Source of the DNA: Tenodera sinensis | Taxonomy: Eukaryota; Arthropoda; Insecta; Mantodea; Mantidae | Assembly: GCA_030765045.1 (NCBI GenBank) | Contig: CM060967.1 | Location: forward strand, 17,750,284-17,814,283 | DNA: 64,000 nt | Reading direction: 5' to 3' | In this document: positions 33,248 to 45,329 of the stretch, in pieces | Position numbering within the stretch: position 1 is the first letter of the stretch | How the letters are laid out: every line of letters begins with the position of its first letter | Notes under the pieces: generated by a model | What the model was told of the DNA's origin: nothing | Databases searched by the model: none | What the model saw: the letters and a program-made list of their open reading frames with translations, nothing else | Position numbers and translations under genes: made by a program

Positions 33248-36236
33248 CCTTAAAGTAGTGTTTCCGCAATAAATTTAATTAAATATAGTAAATATACAAC
33301 ATATACTAAATACTCTTAGTGTGGATAAAATATTGTAGACAATACGTTAGATAATTAGTATTAGCAACTTGCGGCTCGTGTTCTAACTGACCCTGTTATT
33401 AATAAACCTCTTCTTCTGTAACTATTGTTTAAATATCTATTGCCCAACTTATATTTTAGAGATTAATAGAAGCTTTTTCTGAAAAACTAGCTACTAAGCC
33501 TATGAACTTGTAAGGAACAGTTGAGTGCGTATTGTATATTTGTAATTAGAATAGTTGCTTTCTGTATTAAATTCCAATTTATAAGATTGCACCTATATCG
33601 CGAAAAACAAAATAATAAAACTAAATGGAAAAAATAAGCAAATAGCTATTATATGCATGATTGTACATTTTTCAAACAGGTAAATATTTGTGGCAAAAAG
33701 CCTAACCCTGTATCTTTGCTCATTGTCAAATTGTTTGGTTAGCGTTTGTCTTTTGCTTACGAAACATTGAGTTTAAACACAAGCCCTCCCAACATTTATT
33801 GAACTTATCACAGGCTCCCTTTCTCTTATTTATGGCGCTATGTTCACCCCCTTGTGTTCCTCGTCACGCGATGTGTGCCACCTGATTGGCTGTTTCGTTC
33901 CTATTGGTAAAGTCAGTACCTCCAGGTAGGGGATGCAGTTCACCCTAGCGTCACCGCACTTCCTTGGACTTGCGGATTAAGGCAAATGCACGTTTTAATT
34001 TGTATCTACAGAAATGGAGAAAGATATTTGTCTGCACTTCAAATTAACAGAAATACACATTTTGACACTTTCTGATGATGAAACACACATCGTTTCATTA
34101 TTATTTTAAATTGCCAATTTCATTAATTTTCCCTTTAAGTTTCATAATCATTTGTTAGTAATTTCCTACACCTCATTGTTTCACTTTATCTCTTTATGAC
34201 TTCCACTGTCTTTCCTTACTTAACTTTAACTTTTTATAATACTCACTTGACCTTTTACCTAACATTTTATTCCCATCCCTCCTACCACCACTGTTTCAAT
34301 TAACTTATTCACTTGTTCTTCCATGTCACACGGCACGGGGCAGTATTTTCCGCTATTTTTTGTGTCCTATATATACAAACATATGTTTAGTTTCTGATAC
34401 CCACTTTCTCGAAGTACTATCTTTCCAAATATGTGCTTGTTCATCAATGCATAATGTAAGACGCTAGAGTTAAGATTTTGTCAAAGAATTGAAGTCTTGA
34501 GCAAATTTCGTATTGAGGATAAGCAATTAGTGTCAGTGTAGCCTTGGCTATTAGGCTTCCAGTAATGAAAGGAAATGAAATTCTTAGAATTTAGCAAGTC
34601 AGAGTAACAGCGTTTCACAATACGGTCTATCTTTTCTCTATGGCTGTGCGTATATAGATATATTGTGACATTGCTTCAGATCTCTTTGGAGAAAGCATCC
34701 TAAGTAGAATACTCCTTGGCATGATGTCATCGTTGCCAGGGAGACGTTAATAATAGGCTATGTTTGAAAGGTCAAGTAAGAAAATTTATGCTAAAAAGAC
34801 TGGTGAGTGTAATTGTGTTAATGTTTGTACAAGTGAGGGCAAAATATGTTTGTGTAGTTTATTTGTGTGTGTTTACTTACGACTATAGTGATTTTTTACA
34901 TTGGTCTGGAAATCACAGCCAGAGAAATCCACATGTTTTGGATCAGCTCATCTACGAGTGCATATAGTGCCCACACTCCCCTTAATAATCCACATTACGG
35001 TGAAATCTCCGTTTCAAAATTTTCAACGGCAAACAATACATCTATTCCATGTAAGCGATATAGGAAGTCAAAATGTGGCTCAATCTGCTGCTGACTGCAA
35101 CACGATCATTGTAAATACAATCAGATACACTCCAAAGCCTTTCGTTTGTTTTATCTTCCTTTATAGGCGTAGCCTTTGTAGTTAAAGTACACATATAGAA
35201 ATAAGAGTGGAGTAGTTGATGGATTGCTGAGAGGTACAAGAAGAAAGAAGCCTCAGATGTGAATGCAACTCTCAAGTGTATGCTGGAGCCAGTTTTGGAT
35301 CGACTATTTTATTTCAATGGTTTTCGGATACGGGCGCCAAAGTAGCTTGGTGATTTCCGTTCGTGACTCTCGCACTAACAGTTTGTGGTGAGGTTTTAAG
35401 TACTCCCAACGTCCGGGGTGGCTCGTAGTCAAAGTAAAAGCTCTTGATTCCATCCTCATTGTCTTCCTATTGCAATAATCGTAGTCTTTCTTTCATGGCG
35501 TGTGTCTAAATTTAGAGTTCGAGCGGTTGGTAAGGGCTTAACCTTACTTATAGTCAGTAAACCAACTTTGTAGAAATTATTACGCAGGTGAAACGAACCC
35601 ACCACTGCACGTGTTGTATCCAAACAAGCTTTATCACTCTACAAGAGAATATGGAGTGGGTAAGGGAAGTTCCATTGCTACTTCTCTTGCGCCCACGACT
35701 GGCTTAAAACATCGCTGGGTGGAACAAGGTTCCTCGAAGGTCCTAGAACATAGTGAACGTTGGAAACAGGTTTTCGGATATGTATGCGGGTATTCCATCA
35801 AAGTTGCACTTTTCCAATACTGGAATTGTGCACAAAAGGACCTACTGCGTCATCAAGTCACACTGTGTGCACTGAACGCGTCATCTCCTCGAACAATGAG
35901 AACTACCTCTATTATACTCTCCCATCTCTTAGCTAGTCTTGAATCTCGCCTCTTTGTAATTCTAAAGAAGGAAACACTTTGAATGATACGCAGCGCAGCT
36001 ATTCCGTATTATTACCAAATAGCTTTCTCCAAGTTACAGGCTTCGTCAGCAAGAAAGCGATAACAAAGAGGAATTGAAAAATCTGATGTGATTCTTTCAG
36101 GAGACATTCGCTGCCAATGACAAAAGTCTCGCATAACAGTTGAACCACACTTCTAGGTCATTCACTTCTATGCAGATATACCTACATACGTGAAATATTT
36201 GAGTACCAAACTTTGGGCATTAATATTAGCTCAATT
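33248..36236. other. unrecognised DNA, 3 kb
   Basis: No gene that I can support. The longest frame here (35611-35982, +, 123 codons) has mixed composition and no known motif. Overlapping frames lie at 34764-35275. A GC-richer part (33840-33975) holds ATTGGCTG and CTATTGGT CCAAT-type sites but no evident transcription unit. Confidence 0.4.
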
Positions 36237-36325
36237 ATACTTTTTACTTTCTCTCCTACGAGATATATTGTATTCCACCCAAAAATTCAACATCGAGATT
36301 TCACAGGAAATGTGTTTTATGTGTT
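36237..36325 (-). mobile_element. family A right-end fragment
   Basis: TTTTTACTTTCTCTCCTACG, ATTGTATTCCACCCAAAAAT and GATTTCACAGGAAATGTG: the outer 90 bp of the family, minus orientation. Confidence 0.8.
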
Positions 36326-36530
36326 TTAGCTTTCTGGTTTTAACTTTTAATTCTGATGTTGAGCGGTTGTAAGTTTTCTTTGGTTATGTTTTTATATTTT
36401 TGACTTGGGGCCCTAATTACCTAGTTATCGACGGGCTCTTAAAACCTACTCACTCACTCAGTCTTGTTAATTAAGATAAATATTACAGAAATACTTGTAT
36501 TACACGTTTTCGAGTACTTCTTATCTCCCA
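36326..36530. other. unrecognised spacer
   Basis: Nothing recognised before the retrotransposon relic. Confidence 0.35.
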
Positions 36531-37090
36531 TTCGAATATAACATGAAAATTTCAACTCAAAAAACCAAAGTAATGGCATTCCACGGTAAATACCCAGTAA
36601 GAACAAAAATTTTAATTGAGAATAATATCACATTTTAAGTATCTTAGATCCGATTTGAGTTATGAAGTAGATAAATTACAAAATTAGTAGGTTTCAAACA
36701 ATAAATGGCGTAATTAAAACAATATAACAAGCTAAAACGAAAATACACTCAATTAAAATTTTACGCTGCCACATTACTTTCTGTCTTGCTATACAGTAGA
36801 AACATATGCACATTAAAAAGTAAAGATTTCAGTAAAATACAATCAGCAGAAATGCGTTTCCTAAGATATTTCAAAGCGTGTTCAAGAGAACACCAGATGA
36901 GAAATAAAGATATTTGAAATGAATTAAACGTTGATTCTGTTTTAAAAATTAATGGAACATAGAGAAAATTGGCTCCAACACTTAGAAAGGGTGACTCCAG
37001 AGAGAATCCCCAAACAAATAATGGGTGCGAGCGGACGAAAGCCAATAGGAGACCTAGGAAACGCTGGCTCGAATGCAATTCTTGCATGCC
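36531..37090 (+). pseudogene. non-LTR retrotransposon ORF2 relic
   Basis: Decayed sequence downstream of the reverse transcriptase active site. It reads MKISTQKTKVMAFHGKYPVR, then TKILIENN, a stop and frameshift, HFKYLRSDLSYEVDKLQN, more frameshifts, KIQSAEMRFLRYFKAC, and finally RRPRKRW near 37060. The 'KIST.KTK.MAF.G' and 'SAEM.FLR' blocks, and the terminal basic block, are typical of insect LINE-type ORF2 proteins. Several frame breaks show that it is dead. The minus frame at 36761-37126 is a shadow. Confidence 0.82.
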
Positions 37091-38077
37091 CAAGCGGTAG
37101 GATAAATAATAATGATGCAGCTGCAAGGGTGTCCTGGAGTATTTGCTGATGGAGACCGATAGCGCCTGATAGGGCTGCTGTTATGCCACCCGCAAGAGTG
37201 GATAGTTACCCTCTTTCTTCCCCTCACCTCACCCTCTGGGCATTGTGCGCGTAATCGTGAAATAATTGTAGCGAGAATCAAGGGAAAGTTTGAAAGGGCT
37301 GAACAAAGCCTACTTCGAGCTACTTTCAGAACAGAGCATATGCGTTTTGCGTATTATTTTTGGACGGTGGTGAATAATAGATGTGTTTACCACAGGTATA
37401 TAATTCATACCTTAGTTTTTCTTCCCGTAATTGCATAATTTACAGTGTGGTGACTTGCGTCGCGTATGAGACAGCCTTTCCAAACCACCTAGGTGTTCAA
37501 ATGAACATCTCCAATGTGTTTGTTCAAAGCTCCGTAAACGTAACAATCAAATGGGGCCAAGTTGTTAGGGTACGCATCAGAAAATCCCATTTCAGTAATG
37601 TCACCATCGTTCTCCTTCGGGAATTGGTCTTCTCCTCTGTTGATATGCGTGTTTTCTCCCCTTCTAGCCATTGTTGTAGGCTTTCTTGTGATTATTAATG
37701 TAGCCCACGCACTGACTGTGATTCTTTGTTGTGTTTACTTCGTTTTCCAGAGAGACCCTACCTTCGATCATCCTGTGTTGTGTGTACGTGTACGAAGTTG
37801 GTTTCCTTTGGTTATGAAATAGTCCTGGTTACGAAGCAACGAAACCTCGTATGCATAAGCTTTACTAAAATACTGCAATCTATCTTTACACCTACTGGAA
37901 CTTGAATGGTAGTTTTCGATTTGGCTAAATTGTTGAAGCTAAAAATAGAGTTTGGGTATGTGGTATGTTCCCAGTTTATGCCAGAACGCCTGAAACAACT
38001 GATGGAGTTCCATTCAACACACCCCTGATAGAGGATAATTACATTCTCCAAAATGGGGAGTATAATGAGCAGGGAAC
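37091..38077. other. unrecognised DNA
   Basis: Overlapping frames at 37381-37822 (both strands) have no motif I recognise. Confidence 0.4.
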
Positions 38078-38395
38078 GAGCCTTCATACACAGAACGAAA
38101 AGTTGCGGAGTTTGGACTACAGCAAGTGGGAGGGGGTCAGACTGTCACATGATCACAACACGGGAGAACAGGCTCGAAAATTGTAGATACCATTGTTGCA
38201 TCTTGCATATAATTTCGTGCTGCAGGCATTTTACTGTGTGCAATGAACATATTCGAGAGACACTGTGTCCTGTAGACAGTGTTTTGTGCTGTCACTGTAC
38301 TAGCGCAATGACGTCATGCTGTGCCTCTGTGGTAGGTAACTTGCGACCGCCTCATTTCACGATAGCTGTATAAAGTTCGAAGCCTAATAACTGGG
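38078..38395 (+). repeat. family C repeat, copy 1
   Basis: Shares with 61553-62075 the blocks GACGAAAAGTTGCGGAGT-like, GGACTA, AAGTGGGAG, CTGTCACA, CGAGAGACACTGTG-like, GTGTTTTGTGCTGTCACTGT, GGTAGGTAACTTGCGACCGC, CTCATTTCACGATAGCTGTA and TAAA. It lacks two internal segments present in copy 2. The 106-codon frame at 38053-38373 is not conserved between copies. Confidence 0.8.
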
Positions 38396-38410
38396 CATTA
38401 AATAAAAACT

Positions 38411-38644
38411 CCAATGTGTGCTTTCACATGACTTTCTGTGCTCATGCTAGTATTACTATTCTTAAAAACGCTTATTTTAGTATTTACTTAATCTGAGATG
38501 AACGTTTATAGAAATTATTTAGTTACATATTTCCTTGTAGGTATAATAGAAATAGGGGATACAATAGGCTTAAGCGATAGTAAAATGTTTAGAGTGGTTG
38601 CTAGGTGATGGCTTTAAAATTTCATTCCCTTTGCATGTGCAGAA

Positions 38645-38694
<50 letters not shown>

Positions 38695-39142
38695 CTGATT
38701 TCCCATTCGAGAAAAGTTAACTATTACAAAAATTCAAACAAATAACAGGGAATATCTGGAAAACGTTAATTCGAAAAAAGCAGTATTTTACGTAACTTGT
38801 GTGTTTTAACAAAATCGACATTTTTTTTTTCTAGTAAAACTTTGTCTCTCTTACGGTTACCATTTATGCAAAGGTCATCTAGAATGACGAGGACTTCTGA
38901 GGACATTCCTAGAAAGTCCAATATACACATTTCATTTCTCATGAAAATATCTTAAACTTGTATTTTCGAAAAATTTTCTACTCCGGATGGGGGTATTTCC
39001 TGAAAATCTTCGTGTCGCATTTTTGGAAGATGCTGATAAGTTGCTAACTCAAATACCAAGATTGGTACTTAACCGAGTTTTCGTTTTAAGAGCTATACTG
39101 TTAACCACACACACACATACACACGGGCATTTTTTTAAAGAA
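38411..39142 (+). mobile_element. family A' element with poly(A) expansion
   Basis: TTTCACATGACTTTCTGTGC (degraded left repeat), TTCCTTGTAGGTAT, CTTAAGCGATAG, GGTTGCTAGGTGATGGC, ATTTCATTCCCTTTGCATG, then an A run, CCCATTCGAGAAAAG, GAATATCTGGAAAACG and the right part with ACACACACACATACACACGG at the microsatellite site. The last 60 bp or so with the right terminal repeat are missing. Confidence 0.8.
38646..38692 (+). repeat. poly(A) run, 47 nt
   Basis: A pure A run inside the A' copy, where other A' copies have a purine-rich stretch (GAGAAAAAATAATG at 41518-41531). It is an expansion rather than a retrotransposon tail. Confidence 0.95.
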
Positions 39143-39568
39143 ATATAAAGTAGCTAATTCTTTTTCTTACAAGTTTAATTATTCACAGAGGTTTGATTAG
39201 CTAAGTAAGATTTAGGTTATATAATCAATTTTCGTAATTATTCGCGTATACAAAATCGATTTTTGAAAACTTCTATTGTTTTCAGCTTATCATGAAACAA
39301 CATTGGTAGTGCCGAATACCTGAAACACAGAAATAAGGCTTTTGTTTGTTATGGCTATGTACTGTGCTGGTTTTGGACCAGGTTAGGTTATGTCGCCTGG
39401 CTGAGATTCTTATTCTGTTTTCCCCCTTAATCCTTGGAGCTTTAAATCCCTAAGCTCATTTATACTGAGGTGATATATGGTTAAGGAACGCTAAGCTTAG
39501 GGAAGAAAAAGAGAGTGAAGGGAGAAGCATAAAAAATAGTACGCACGTTCATGTATAATAATAAAATG
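39143..39568. other. unrecognised DNA
   Basis: Contains one GGTTAGGTTA motif near 39380. Nothing else recognised. Confidence 0.4.
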
Positions 39569-40235
39569 CTAGATCGGAGTTTGGAATATTTGTACTATTT
39601 TTACTTTTGATGTGATATTATGTAGTCTTTGTTTTGTATCCGTCGTCATCTGTCTGCCAAAATTTCTCCTTATTACCCCGTTTAATTTATTATATTTTTG
39701 TAATTTTGTATCAATATCGCTCTTGCGATCTGCAAATACACTTCCTAGGTTTGAGAAATCAGATACTTGTTCTATTATTTTTATATCAATCTCAATTTTC
39801 ACACGTTGTATATTTTTCCCTCGCGTTGCCATTGTTTTAGATTTTGAAGTAGAAATTTTCATATCATATTTGATGACGATTTTGAATAGCTGGTACGCTG
39901 CCATTTGTAATGTTTGGATTATTTTATATCTTGTTAACGGAAGTCCACTATTTACTGATTGTTTCTATTCTTGAACTACTATATATGTATATATAAGAGT
40001 GGAGACAATTGGCAGCCTTGTGGGGCACCTCTGTTGGTGTTTATAGGTTATGTTAATTGTCCATCTGGTAGCATAATTTGGATTTTAGAGCTTTGTATGG
40101 TTCTTATTAAATGTGGAAGGTTGAATTCTTTCCTTTTTTCCCATGATTGGACATCTGTGGTGCTCCTTCCCTGTGTAAAACCCCATTGTTGTACTTACAA
40201 AAATGTTTCACTACTTTTCTTTTATTTCAATTGGC
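39569..40235 (-). pseudogene. non-LTR retrotransposon reverse transcriptase relic
   Basis: Minus-strand relic covering part of the polymerase domain and the segment after it. In order: QQWGFTQGRSTTD (about 40200), NTNRGAPQGCQLSPLL (about 40040-39997, the conserved 'RG..QG..LSP.L' block), then MKISTSKSKTMATRGKN and IIEQVSDFSNLGSVF, DIDTKLQKYNKLNGVIRRNF. The last part lies in a 111-codon open stretch (39904-39569). The metal-binding FADD box between these blocks is not recognisable, and stops and frameshifts are present. The plus frames at 39612-40273 are shadows. Confidence 0.88.
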
Positions 40236-41283
40236 AAATAATTATGTTTTTATCAAATAGCAAGTTGTTATGAATTTTTAAAATGTCTTAGCTATGCAAA
40301 GCAATCACAGCGATCAGGGTTTAAAAGAGTTGACTATTTCCTTTGTGCCTACAAGCAATATGTAATAAAACCATTTTACAAAACAATTATTTCGAGCAGC
40401 ATGAAGTAGATAGAAGAATAGGGTTTTGTAGGAATAATTTGTTGAATAGGCAGAGAAAATCGAGTTTGACATTCCAGATTTTAGGAACAGGATTTGAACA
40501 GACACGTTGCAAAGAGGGAAATAGAGAAATAAATGGATAGGGAAACAAAATCTCAGCAGGTAATGAGATTACTCAAGCATAACTACGGAATCTCCTAGCA
40601 TCACATAAAATTGAAGATATTGATCGCACATGGACAAACTTTCTGCTGCACTGACCACTCAAAAGGCCAAGCGCTCTATTAAAACAGCCGCAAAGGCTGG
40701 CGCATTCGGCAAAGCTTTCAGGACGAGTTGTTGCCTAACAGTCGTGAAAGAAGGAAGGAAGGAAATAGCAACCCCCTTGGTCGAAAAGACTATTTACTTC
40801 CGTGCCAGCCAATCGATCGTTCCCGCCCCTTACCCCACGATGCGTGCACGCGTGACGTCACTACCGGATCGTTACCGTCTACAGGAGGAGCGGAGTTCAT
40901 TACATGCACTTGTTCTTTCATCCACTACAACCGTGACGTAACCGTCTCTATGTAACATAAACAAGAATCCCATCTTCCTCGCCATTGCATTAACGTTCTA
41001 TTTGTGGTCGTTAACACGTGCAGCAAGCTCCTCAGGCAAGTGAACCACTGATTCCTTTGATAATGTGCTGTCTAACTTGCCACAAAGTTACCTGCCTGCC
41101 ATGGGTAAATGGAGATCAAAGTAAACAATCGCAAATGCAATGTTGTTACTGCAGCTTCGCTTCTGGCGCTCGGGTGTGAACTAGGCTTTTAACTCACTTG
41201 CGTTCAAGGCAAACCTGTCTACTTAGTAATAAGTAACAAATCTAATAGCTTTATAAAGTAGCTACCACAAACATACATATGTG
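40236..41283. other. unrecognised DNA with a CpG-rich part
   Basis: 40640-40960 is clearly richer in GC and CpG than the surroundings (GCACGCGTGACGTCA near 40846) and contains GAAGGAAGGAAGGAAA. It could be an old promoter or a repeat; no gene is recognisable. Frames at 40630-40955 overlap in two phases and look like chance. Confidence 0.4.
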
Positions 41284-42297
41284 TACTCACATGACTTTCT
41301 CTACACATTCTTGCACCAATTATACTTAACACTTCTCTTCCATCTACATTATATTAATCAAGATCGACATTTGTAGAAATTGTTATATTGAATATTTCGT
41401 TGTAGGTACGAGAACAAGGGAATACAGTAGCCTTAAGCGATAGTCACATTTTTTAAGAGCTGTTCGTTATGTGATGGCCTTGACAATAGTTCCTTCGTCT
41501 TTGCATATCCAGGGGGGAGAAAAAATAATGGCTTCCCGTTTAGAAAAATATGTCTTGGAGGCCACACCCGTAGCACAGTGGTAGCGCGCCTGCCTCTGGC
41601 GCGGGGGACTTGGGTTCGATCCCCCGTATCTGCATTGGAAGGCCCGCTCCGGAGTGCACTCAGACTCGCGATGCTAATTGAGCAGTTATCCTAATGGAAA
41701 GGTAGTGTCCTTAAAGGTTAAAGTAGTTACCTTACAGTTGGGGGAGTCGGCGCGCTGACCCCCACCACCCCCCTACAGAACTCCTCCATGGGCTTGATTG
41801 CGCCTGAAGGACGCAGTGAGCGGCCGATAAGCGTACCCTCTGTATAGGGTTTATAAATATTATAAATATTGGAAAATTCAAACAAATAAGATGTATCTCG
41901 AAAACGGTTTACTGCAAAAATATGCATTACCATTGTCTTTTAATGAAATCTACATTTTTTGTGTAGTAAGATTTTGTCTGGTTTAACAGTTATACAGAGG
42001 TCATACAAAATGAAAATGAACTCTGAGGAGATCCCCAGAAAATTCAAGATATTCGTTTCATTTGGCATGAAAATGCCTTAAACATGTGGTAATTTAAATT
42101 GTTTGAGCTATTTTTGAGCTTTTCGAAAAGTATTTAATGTAGTCTGGGGCGAGGGAATTTTCTTGAAAATATTCGTGTCGCATCCTTGGAAGATGCTCTA
42201 CTTAAATACCCACTTTGGTATTTAACCGAATTTTGTTTTTGAGTCACGCTATTCTCTCTCTCTCTCTCAGGCTTTTTTCTAAAAATGCTTCTTTCTA
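41284..42297 (+). mobile_element. family A' element interrupted by a SINE
   Basis: TGTGTACTCACATGACTTTC and TCTACACATTC at the left; GTTGTAGGTACGAGAACAAG; GTGATGGCCTTGACAATAG; GTTTAGAAAAATATG; then the SINE; then ATTGGAAAATTCAAACAAAT and the full right part to TTTTTCTAAAAATGCTTC. The microsatellite site is a short TCTCTCTCTCTCTC run here. The right terminal repeat is lost. Confidence 0.85.
41560..41868 (+). mobile_element. tRNA-derived SINE inserted in family A'
   Basis: The head is tRNA-like: TAGCACAGTGG (41571-41581, A box) and GGTTCGATCCC (41613-41623, B box), with an arm GCGCGCCTGCCTCTGGCGCG between. The body carries ATTGAGCAGTTATCC, AAGGTTAAAGTAGTTACCTT and GAAGGACGCAGTGAGCGGCC, shared with the SINE at 60390-60660. 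The end is a TATAAATATTATAAATA tail. TTGGA flanks both sides (41555-41559, 41869-41873), a probable short target duplication, and A' sequence continues across the insertion. Confidence 0.85.
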
Positions 42298-42367
42298 TAG
42301 AGCGTAAGGTATCTTCGGAACACTGTTCAAGCTGAAGCGTTTTCAACCTGCGTGAACACTTGTTTAC

Positions 42368-42535
42368 TAGAGGAATCTAGTAAAACATGATCAAAAACGT
42401 AAACAACGCCCGATAGGTATGCAACACATCTAACTTACAGGTAATGCGGGCAAGTTCTTAACTGACCAATACTACTAGGAAAACTAGCGAAGTCTACAAT
42501 TACATATGGTAGTCTACAGTAGTTTTACAACTCTA
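42368..42535. mobile_element. family E, MITE-like, copy 2
   Basis: Second copy of 18996-19176: TAGAGGAATCTAGTAAAACA, GGTATGCAACACATCTAAC, ACAGGTAATGCGGG and AGTAGTTTTACAACTCTA. The inner hairpin is less perfect than in copy 1. Confidence 0.65.
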
Positions 42536-43149
42536 CTCAAGAGCTTTTTTTCGCCCTGCCGTCTGATTTAAAAAGACATAGATTAGTTTCTGTTTCCCGT
42601 TATTGCTTTATCGCCCGTATGAAGATGGTCCATAAATAAAGTCCCTTTAGCGTTCCAAAGATAGACGCCATAAACTTTCCAGTAGATGAACCGAATCTTC
42701 TTCTATTTGCAGTCTTGAAATATTGCTGCACAAATTAGGCTTATCAAAGTAAATTAATAGCAAATAGAAACAATGTAAATGCCGTAAAGTGTAGTGTAAA
42801 CTAAGCGTTCCGGCGGAATTTACTTGGGAAATTAATTAGTAGTGTGGAATTTCATTCATTATCGTGGAAGATGGCTTTAGCGAATCACGCACAGCGCTAA
42901 TGTGTACCTTGAATATGATATCCTTGAGTTCTTCAAATATCTCAGCTGTGATTATTGCTGCTAAATTATGGTGTAATCTACAAGCATATAACGAACCGTA
43001 TGTCAGCTGAAACACTGGCAAAACCTGACTGCTAAATGTCTATAGCAGGGATGTCCAACCTCTCTTTCAAGAACATTAATTAGTGAGCGGCTATACCCCA
43101 CTCCACTCCTTCATTTGGAGGGACCTCCTCATTCTGTATTACTTTTAAA
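42536..43149. other. unrecognised DNA
   Basis: CAGGGATGTCCAACCTCTC at 43046 resembles a hAT terminal end, but no partner is seen. Otherwise nothing recognised. Confidence 0.35.
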
Positions 43150-43183
43150 TCGTGGATCTGGTTAAATCACAATTTATGTCCCT
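43150..43183 (-). mobile_element. family A' fragment, outer part of a nest
   Basis: CGTGGATCTGGTTAAATCAC, then AATTTATG matches the A' interior. It resumes at 44100 on the other side of a younger family A copy. Confidence 0.55.
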
Positions 43184-43309
43184 TTTTACTTTCTCTACTG
43201 GTAAGTAGGGGAAGTATTGTATTCCACTAAAAAATTCGATGTCAAGATTTCACCGGAAATATATGTTTTGAGGCCCCCTGAATCCAAAAGAAGCATTTTT
43301 AGAAAAAGG

Positions 43310-43383
<74 letters not shown>

Positions 43384-44093
43384 TGTGTGTCAGTCTGTGG
43401 ACAGCATAACTTAAAAATGAAAAGTAGGTTAAAGACCAAAGTAAGTATTTAAGTTTAATGTCTTTCAAGGATGCGACACGAAGATTTTGAAGAAAATAGC
43501 CCCACCCTAAACTACCCTTTACATGGAAAATTTTTGAAAATTTTGATTTTCTTGAAAATGGCTCTAACGATTTTGATTAAAATGTCATATGTTTGAGATA
43601 TTTTTATGACAAATGAAATGTATATCTTGAATTTTCTGGCTATAGCCCCTGTAGTCGTATTTACTCTGGATGACTTTTGCATAACTGGTAAACCGTTAGA
43701 GATAGACCAAATCATACTATACAAAAAACGTAGATCTTGCTAAAATACACAATTTATGTCTCAATAAATTTTCTTGTAGGGTTAACCATTTCGGAGATAT
43801 TCCTTGTTATGTGTGTGAGTTTCGGAAAACTTAGAACTTTGGCGAAATGCAACAACGTTGTTCATTTTTTATATGTTAATCGTGCAAAGAGAACGGAATC
43901 TCAAAGGTCAAAAAGATTTGACTGTCGCACAAAGCCTTCTGTATTCTAATATTCCCCTTGTACCTACAAGGACATAAGCGATAAGATAATTTATACGAAT
44001 GTTTAACTAACATGGAGATATAGGAATAAGAATTTGTTAGAATGGTTAGTACAAGAGTTGAGAAAGTCATGTGAGTGCAACACATCAGATTTT
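43184..44093 (-). mobile_element. family A element, complete, with GT expansion
   Basis: Right terminal repeat ACTTTCTCTACT at 43188-43199 and left repeat AGTTGAGAAAGT (44056-44067) followed by CATGTGAGTGCAACACATCA. All consensus blocks are present in reverse order, and a 70-bp (GT)n run fills the microsatellite site. It is inserted in an older A' copy (43150-43183 and 44100-44430). Confidence 0.93.
43313..43382 (+). repeat. (GT)n microsatellite
   Basis: Pure GT run at the microsatellite-prone site of the family A copy, continuing as GTCTGTGTGTCAGTCTG. Confidence 0.98.
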
Positions 44094-44099
44094 TTTCTT

Positions 44100-44430
44100 T
44101 CGAGTGAGCCATTTCCGAGATATTCTTTCTTATTTTTTTTGAATTTGCCGATGCTTACACTTTTTTCAAGTAGGAGTATGTTGTTTCTTTTGTCTCTTGG
44201 CCTTGCAAAGAGAACGGAATTTCAAAGGCGTTGCATAGCAACCAGCTCTTAAAACATTCCAATATCGCTTAAAGCCTTTCGTATTCCCGTATTCCCCTTG
44301 TACCTACAAGGAAATAAGCAATAAGATGATTGCTGCAAATGTTTACGTCAATTAAACTGAAGTAGAGAAATGAACATTTGCAAGAATAGTGTGTATAAGA
44401 GTGAGTATAGCTCTACATATATGTGTGAAC
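44100..44430 (-). mobile_element. family A' left half, outer part of a nest
   Basis: Minus-strand A' blocks: GAGCCATTTCCGAGATATTC, TTTTGTCTCTTGGCC, GGAATTTCAAAGGCGTTGCA, TAGCAACCAGCTCTTAAAAC and CCCCTTGTACCTACAAGGAA, then AGTAGAGAAATG. Confidence 0.8.
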
Positions 44431-44439
44431 AGAGTTTAT

Positions 44440-44690
<251 letters not shown>

Positions 44691-45329
44691 TTTACCCAAA
44701 ACCCAACATGTATCGCCTTAACGCAGTAATGGTCAAACCGATTAATGTAAAATTGTATGATTAGTGTAGTTAGAGATTGAAGAATAAGGCATGTAAATTA
44801 CTGTTTTCAATGCGGACATATAATGGGGCGGAAAATAAAAGGAGAAATACCTCGCTTATTTTCCGAAACGTCACGTAATGAAACTTATAAGCATTTTAAC
44901 TGAAGTTCGTGCGCTGTGAAACATTTTAGTTTTGTTTTGTTAAGGTAGTTTTGTTTTATGAAGTACAGTGACATAGTTGCAGGTTCCCCTCCGCTCCCGT
45001 CCCTTCCCCTCCCTTCCCTTCAGCCCTCTATTTAATCATGCACAGGGCATTCGTAGCAGTTGTAATTACTGCTGAGGTAACTGACTTTAAGAAACTTACA
45101 TCCATCAAATCGTTTATAGGGGGAAAAACCTGAAGTTACATCTATGTAATTCTTTTCTTTCACCTGTTCTGCTAATTTTTCTCGCAAAAGCTTATTTTGA
45201 TATATTTCAAATTAATCACCATAAACATGTAAGAAAATATTTTTGTTCTACATTCCATTGTTAGGTATAGTTAGACCGAAAGTCGGCTTTCCAGTTCCTT
45301 ACAAAGGGACCGCTTTATTGATGTGAAAG
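44691..45329. other. unrecognised DNA
   Basis: Contains a CT-rich stretch near 44990-45025. No gene recognised. Confidence 0.4.

Noticed and set aside
35611..35982. 123-codon open frame
   Set aside because: No motif recognised and no codon or splice evidence; chance is likely in this window size.
38053..38373. 106-codon frame in family C
   Set aside because: The second copy of the repeat does not keep this frame.
42241..43400. CRISPR-like regular repeats
   Set aside because: Repeats here are microsatellites and transposon copies with no regular repeat-spacer structure; the genome is evidently eukaryotic.
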